A stretch of 9,123 nucleotides of DNA from DATGYC01 sp035298385 (GTDB taxonomy: Bacteria > Bacillota > Sulfobacillia > Symbiobacteriales > Symbiobacteriaceae): contig DATGYC010000371.1 of assembly GCA_035298385.1 (NCBI GenBank), forward strand, positions 1-9,123. The letters are read 5' to 3'. A program made the position numbers and the translations under genes. The notes beneath the pieces were generated by a model. The model was given only the letters and a program-made list of their open reading frames with translations, searched no databases and had not been told where the DNA came from. This document shows, piece after piece, positions 6,542 to 9,123 of the stretch; the stretch's first letter is position 1, and the number at the start of each line of letters is the position of its first letter.

Positions 6542-7375
6542 ATGGAGAAGCCGTTCTGGGTAGCGATCCAAGCCAACAACTTTGCCCTGTCGACAGAGCC
6601 GAGCCTGGCTGAACTGACCGTGGAGCTGCTTGGCTACCTAAGCGCCCTCGATCCCTTCCTGCGCGACGAGGTCGGCTACGACGTCCTCGCCCACTGGATC
6701 GACCGGGGGCATTACACCCCGACTGAGATGGTGGCGATGGCCGATCAGATGGTGCTCAATCTGCAGACCGGTCTGGGTGAACAGGGCAGCGACTCCGTCT
6801 ACTTGCGGGCCTTCTCGCTCCTCGTCCTGGGGGAGCTCTTGGGCCGGGATATCGACGCCCCGTACCTGACGCCGGCGCAACTCAACCGCTTCGTACAGGC
6901 GGCCTTTGCCTGGGCGAGCGCTGAGGTCGACCTGCGCGGCTTCGACCTGCAGAACGGCTGGATCCATACCGGCGCCCACGGGGGCGATCTGCTCCGGGTG
7001 ATCGGCAAGCATCCCCGGGTGACGGACCTGGCGGGCGTCCTTGGTGCAGTGGCCTCCTTGACGACACGGCCCCACGGACATCACTTCCACTTTGATGAGG
7101 ATGAGCGTCTGGTGACGGCTGTGCTGGCGGTGCTGGGGCGCCCTGAGCTGGAGCCGCCCGTCTTCGAGCGCTTCTTGAACCAGGTGTCGGAGGGCTGGGA
7201 TCTGCGGTCTGCCCAGGTGATAAACAAGACGGGGGAGCCGAACCTGATCAACGTCGTCACCCGGCAGAACTGCCGGAACCTCCTGCGCTCGCTCTACTTC
7301 GCCCTGCTGGAGCGCGGGGATGAGCGGTCGACCTTGGTCGCAACGGCCCTGAAAGGGATTCGGCGCTGGGTCTAG
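6542..7375 (+). CDS. DUF2785 family protein
   Basis: 277 aa; ATG at 6542 with AGGAGG (6528-6533), 8-nt spacing. The mid-protein motif DLRGFDLQNGWIHTGAHGGDL (residues 130-150) is typical of DUF2785 (Asp-x-Arg-Gly, Gly-Trp-x-His, Ala-His-x-x-Asp), and the rest is mostly helical, as in that family. A His/Asp/Glu-rich stretch HGHHFHFDEDERL (178-190) could bind a metal together with His142 and His146; that is a guess from composition. No signal peptide or membrane segment is seen, so a cytoplasmic location is likely. The family has no established activity to my knowledge. The gene follows a terminator and precedes the sigma-like membrane gene by about 31 nt, so those two probably form a transcript of their own. 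Family call moderately strong; function unknown. Confidence 0.82.
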   Translation: MEKPFWVAIQANNFALSTEPSLAELTVELLGYLSALDPFLRDEVGYDVLAHWIDRGHYTPTEMVAMADQMVLNLQTGLGEQGSDSVYLRAFSLLVLGELLGRDIDAPYLTPAQLNRFVQAAFAWASAEVDLRGFDLQNGWIHTGAHGGDLLRVIGKHPRVTDLAGVLGAVASLTTRPHGHHFHFDEDERLVTAVLAVLGRPELEPPVFERFLNQVSEGWDLRSAQVINKTGEPNLINVVTRQNCRNLLRSLYFALLERGDERSTLVATALKGIRRWV

Positions 7376-7406
7376 GACGAGCCCATCCAGAAAGGTGGCT
7401 GATCCG

Positions 7407-8708
7407 ATGTCACTGGACGCTAATCCAGGGCCGCACACCCGTGCCTACCAGTTGGCCTACTTACTGGTCGGCGAGGCGGGAGGCGCCGCCCAAGCCCTGT
7501 TGGAGACGGTTCGCCTGCACGCTCGCTCTCATGCCCTCCCCTGGAACGAGCTTGCTCTGGCTGCCCTGCGGCAGGCAGCGGCTCTGAAGCCGGACCGCTT
7601 CTTCCTACGCACCTTGGCCCACCCAGAGGGGCTCCTATCGCAGGTGGACCGATTGCCGGAGTCGGAACGGTGTGCCCTCTTGCTGGACGCCTGTGGGGAG
7701 TTCTCGCTCGATCAGATGGCCAGCCTACTCCGGCTTCCGACGGGCGCCCTGGCGGAGAGCCTCGCCCGCACTTGGCGGCGCTTTGAGGCGCACCGCGCCA
7801 GCCTCTGGGCCGAGTTGGTGGCCACCGTACCGCCGATGGAACAGGCCCTGCAGCGTCAACTGGCACCAGCCCTGACTGGCGATGAGTCGGTCCTGCCCCC
7901 GCTGCCGGGACGGGCGCCCCGCCGCCGAAAGCCCTGGCTGGCCGCCCTGGCCCTCGTTGCAGTCCTGGGCGTCCTGGCGCTACGTTGGTGGCTAAAGGAG
8001 CCCGAGGTGATCCCGACGGAGACCACCAGCCTGATCGAGGCGCCCGCCCCGGCGTCGAATCGCTTTGATCCCTCAGCCTTCAAGCCTGAGGCGGTTCAGA
8101 GTTTCATGACGACCGGCATCCCCGCGCCCATCGAAGAAGGGGCGGGCGCGATCGCTACGAAGGTCTTCCAATGGATCGGTGAGGCAACCTTTGTCGAGGA
8201 GGCACCCGCTGCGACGGTCGGCGACAGTCCGAACAGTCTAAGCCTCCGCTTTACCGATGGTCGCGTCCTCTGGCTCCTACCGGATCGTCTATGCTGGAGT
8301 GGCATCGACGGGTGTGCCGTCGTCGTGGGTGGCGAGGGGAAGATCCCCATTCGTCTGAGCCAGATCGACCTGAGTCGGTGGATGGTGGCGGGAGGCTGGC
8401 TGATGGAGTTTGGCCCGCACTCCGACTATCTCACCTACCCTGACCAGGGCGCCCGCACCCACACAGAGGAGGAGATTCGGAGGCTCTCCGAACGGGACCG
8501 GACGCCCGGGCTTGACATGTGGAACATCTCTACGCAAGGGATTCTCACGCTTCGGCAGGAGAACGGCCTGTGGCGGACGTCGGGAGAGCCGGGATGGCAG
8601 GTCGTGCTCCGCTCCGCGGAAGCAGGCAAACCGGAGGGCGAGATGTTGACCTACCGGGATAGGGACGGCGCACTCATACAGCGTAGGAAGGTCACGTTCG
8701 TCCAGTAG
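7407..8708 (+). CDS. Membrane protein with degenerate ECF-sigma-like N-terminus
   Basis: 433 aa from ATG 7407. This start is preferred over the in-frame GTG at 7395 because AAAGGTGG (7391-7398) lies 8 nt upstream; the GTG has no SD. Residues 13-40 (AYQLAYLLVGEAGGAAQALLETV) recall sigma region 2, but the acidic AEDAVQE core is lost. Residues 82-130 (LPESERCALLL, then FSLDQMASLLRLPTGALAESLARTWRRFEAHR) read like an ECF region 4 helix-turn-helix. A basic stretch (RRRK, 172-175) precedes one transmembrane helix (about 177-196), giving N-in/C-out topology. The roughly 235-residue outer domain (197-433) is unrecognised; it has a Cys pair (C296, C303) that could form a disulfide. The layout suggests a one-protein signalling device in which an outer sensor is fused to a sigma-like inner domain. 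It could instead be a membrane protein that no longer binds promoters. Confidence 0.8.
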   Translation: MSLDANPGPHTRAYQLAYLLVGEAGGAAQALLETVRLHARSHALPWNELALAALRQAAALKPDRFFLRTLAHPEGLLSQVDRLPESERCALLLDACGEFSLDQMASLLRLPTGALAESLARTWRRFEAHRASLWAELVATVPPMEQALQRQLAPALTGDESVLPPLPGRAPRRRKPWLAALALVAVLGVLALRWWLKEPEVIPTETTSLIEAPAPASNRFDPSAFKPEAVQSFMTTGIPAPIEEGAGAIATKVFQWIGEATFVEEAPAATVGDSPNSLSLRFTDGRVLWLLPDRLCWSGIDGCAVVVGGEGKIPIRLSQIDLSRWMVAGGWLMEFGPHSDYLTYPDQGARTHTEEEIRRLSERDRTPGLDMWNISTQGILTLRQENGLWRTSGEPGWQVVLRSAEAGKPEGEMLTYRDRDGALIQRRKVTFVQ

Positions 8709-8718
8709 CAGATCCACG

Positions 8719-8814
8719 CCTTAGGGTTGAAGGAGACCGTTCTCTGGGCGCCCCACGCATGCAGGAGACTCTCCTCCGGACACCCCACGCATGCAGGAGA
8801 CTCAACCACCATCC
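8719..8814. repeat. 32-bp tandem repeat, two good copies and one decayed
   Basis: A 21-bp block occurs identically at 8751-8771 and 8783-8803 (beginning CCCCACGCATGC, ending AGGAGACTC), exactly 32 bp apart. A third AGGAGAC lies 32 bp further upstream at 8731-8737. The 8719-8750 unit matches the second unit at about 20 of 32 positions by hand count, so it looks like a decayed copy. The blocks contain the palindrome GCATGC. They lie between the end of the sigma-like membrane gene and the convergent hairpin, in otherwise non-coding sequence. Confidence 0.8.
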
Positions 8815-8839
8815 ACTCAAGCCCCCCAACCCACAGCCA

Positions 8840-8871
8840 AAGGGCGCCCCTGCCGCAGCAGGGGCGCCCTT
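8840..8871. terminator. Bidirectional terminator hairpin between convergent genes
   Basis: The left arm 8840-8853 (AAGGGCGCCCCTGC) pairs perfectly with 8858-8871 (GCAGGGGCGCCCTT), a 14-bp stem with a 4-nt loop CGCA. It sits between a plus-strand gene ending at 8708 and a minus-strand gene ending at 8877. T-runs are short on both sides (TTCT on plus, TTT within the arm on minus). Position and stem strength support termination for both genes. Confidence 0.85.
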
Positions 8872-8876
8872 CTACG

Positions 8877-9123
8877 CTATTTCCCGCCCCGAATGACGAC
8901 CGGAGTCCCCACCTTCACCCGCTGGTAGAGCCCCTCCACATCCTCCTTGCGGAGCGCGATCGTCCCGTTCGTATTCCAGCGCCCGATCCCCTCCGGGTTG
9001 ATCGTGCCATGGATCCCCCAGATCGACGCCTTATCCCCCGGCAGGACTGAGAACCCGATCCACCGGCTCCCATACGGGTTGAGCGGATGGCCCGCCGGCA
9101 GGTTCTCGGACGGGATCGCCATC
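8877..9123 (-). CDS. YkuD-fold L,D-transpeptidase-like protein, catalytic motif altered (partial)
   Basis: The last 81 residues read on the minus strand to TAG at 8877-8879. The N-terminal part lies beyond the window, so the ATG at 9120-9122 is probably internal. NPYGSRWIGFSVLPGDKASIW followed by IHGT (37-40 from that ATG) is the conserved YkuD core, and the LRKEDVEGLYQRVKVGTPVVI end is also typical. In active L,D-transpeptidases the next motif is S/T-H-G-C-(I/V)-R. Here positions 51-56 read T-N-G-T-I-A: catalytic Cys is Thr54 (ACG, 8961-8963), its preceding His is Asn52, and the Arg is Ala56. Active enzymes make 3-3 peptidoglycan cross-links in the cell wall; this copy should lack the nucleophile. 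It may be a wall-binding or scaffold paralogue, or use other chemistry. Confidence 0.85.
   Translation of the reverse strand, partial: MAIPSENLPAGHPLNPYGSRWIGFSVLPGDKASIWGIHGTINPEGIGRWNTNGTIALRKEDVEGLYQRVKVGTPVVIRGGK

Noticed and set aside
7395..7406. GTG at 7395 as start of the sigma-like gene
   Set aside because: It lies within the SD-like AAAGGTGG that properly serves the ATG at 7407.
8751..8803. Possible CRISPR repeat pair
   Set aside because: Only two good copies with an 11-bp gap, too short for spacers, and no cas genes nearby.

Overview
The window is GC-rich (roughly two thirds G+C by eye), densely coding bacterial DNA with strong purine-rich Shine-Dalgarno (SD) sites and several GTG starts. 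Gene content points to a Gram-positive-type, probably aerobic or thermophilic lineage: a Bacillota-type acyl-CoA carboxylase, a DUF2785 protein, a protein resembling the BtrH family, and an L,D-transpeptidase-fold protein. A high-GC member of Bacillota (Symbiobacterium-like) or Chloroflexota is plausible, but the sequence alone does not settle it. No tRNA, rRNA, CRISPR array, transposase or phage gene was seen.

Region 1 (1-6512, plus strand) is an acyl-CoA carboxylation gene cluster. It opens with the C-terminal end of a biotinyl carrier domain, followed by a 61-residue membrane protein and a 160-base gap with an 11-bp C-rich tandem repeat. A tightly packed set follows: an AtuA-family (DUF1446) protein, a small terpene-cyclase-like toroid protein, an enoyl-CoA hydratase with both catalytic glutamates, a protein resembling the BtrH/C39-like fold, and a biotin-dependent carboxyltransferase beta subunit. 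Gaps are 3 and 20 nt, then an 8-nt overlap, then an 80-nt structured leader before the carboxyltransferase. A strong hairpin at 6483-6512 closes the block. The biotin carrier, carboxyltransferase, hydratase and AtuA set matches leucine/isovalerate degradation (3-methylcrotonyl-CoA to 3-methylglutaconyl-CoA to HMG-CoA) or the acyclic-terpene (Atu) pathway. The two uncharacterised proteins lie inside this unit and are the least explained part of it.

Region 2 (6542-8708, plus strand) is a two-gene unit. It has a DUF2785 protein and a 433-residue protein with a degenerate ECF-sigma-like cytoplasmic part, one transmembrane helix and a novel-looking extracytoplasmic domain.

Region 3 (8709-9123) has a 32-bp tandem repeat, a 14-bp-stem hairpin between convergent genes, and the C-terminal end of a minus-strand YkuD-fold protein. 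In that protein the catalytic His-Gly-Cys signature reads Asn-Gly-Thr, so it is probably not an active transpeptidase.
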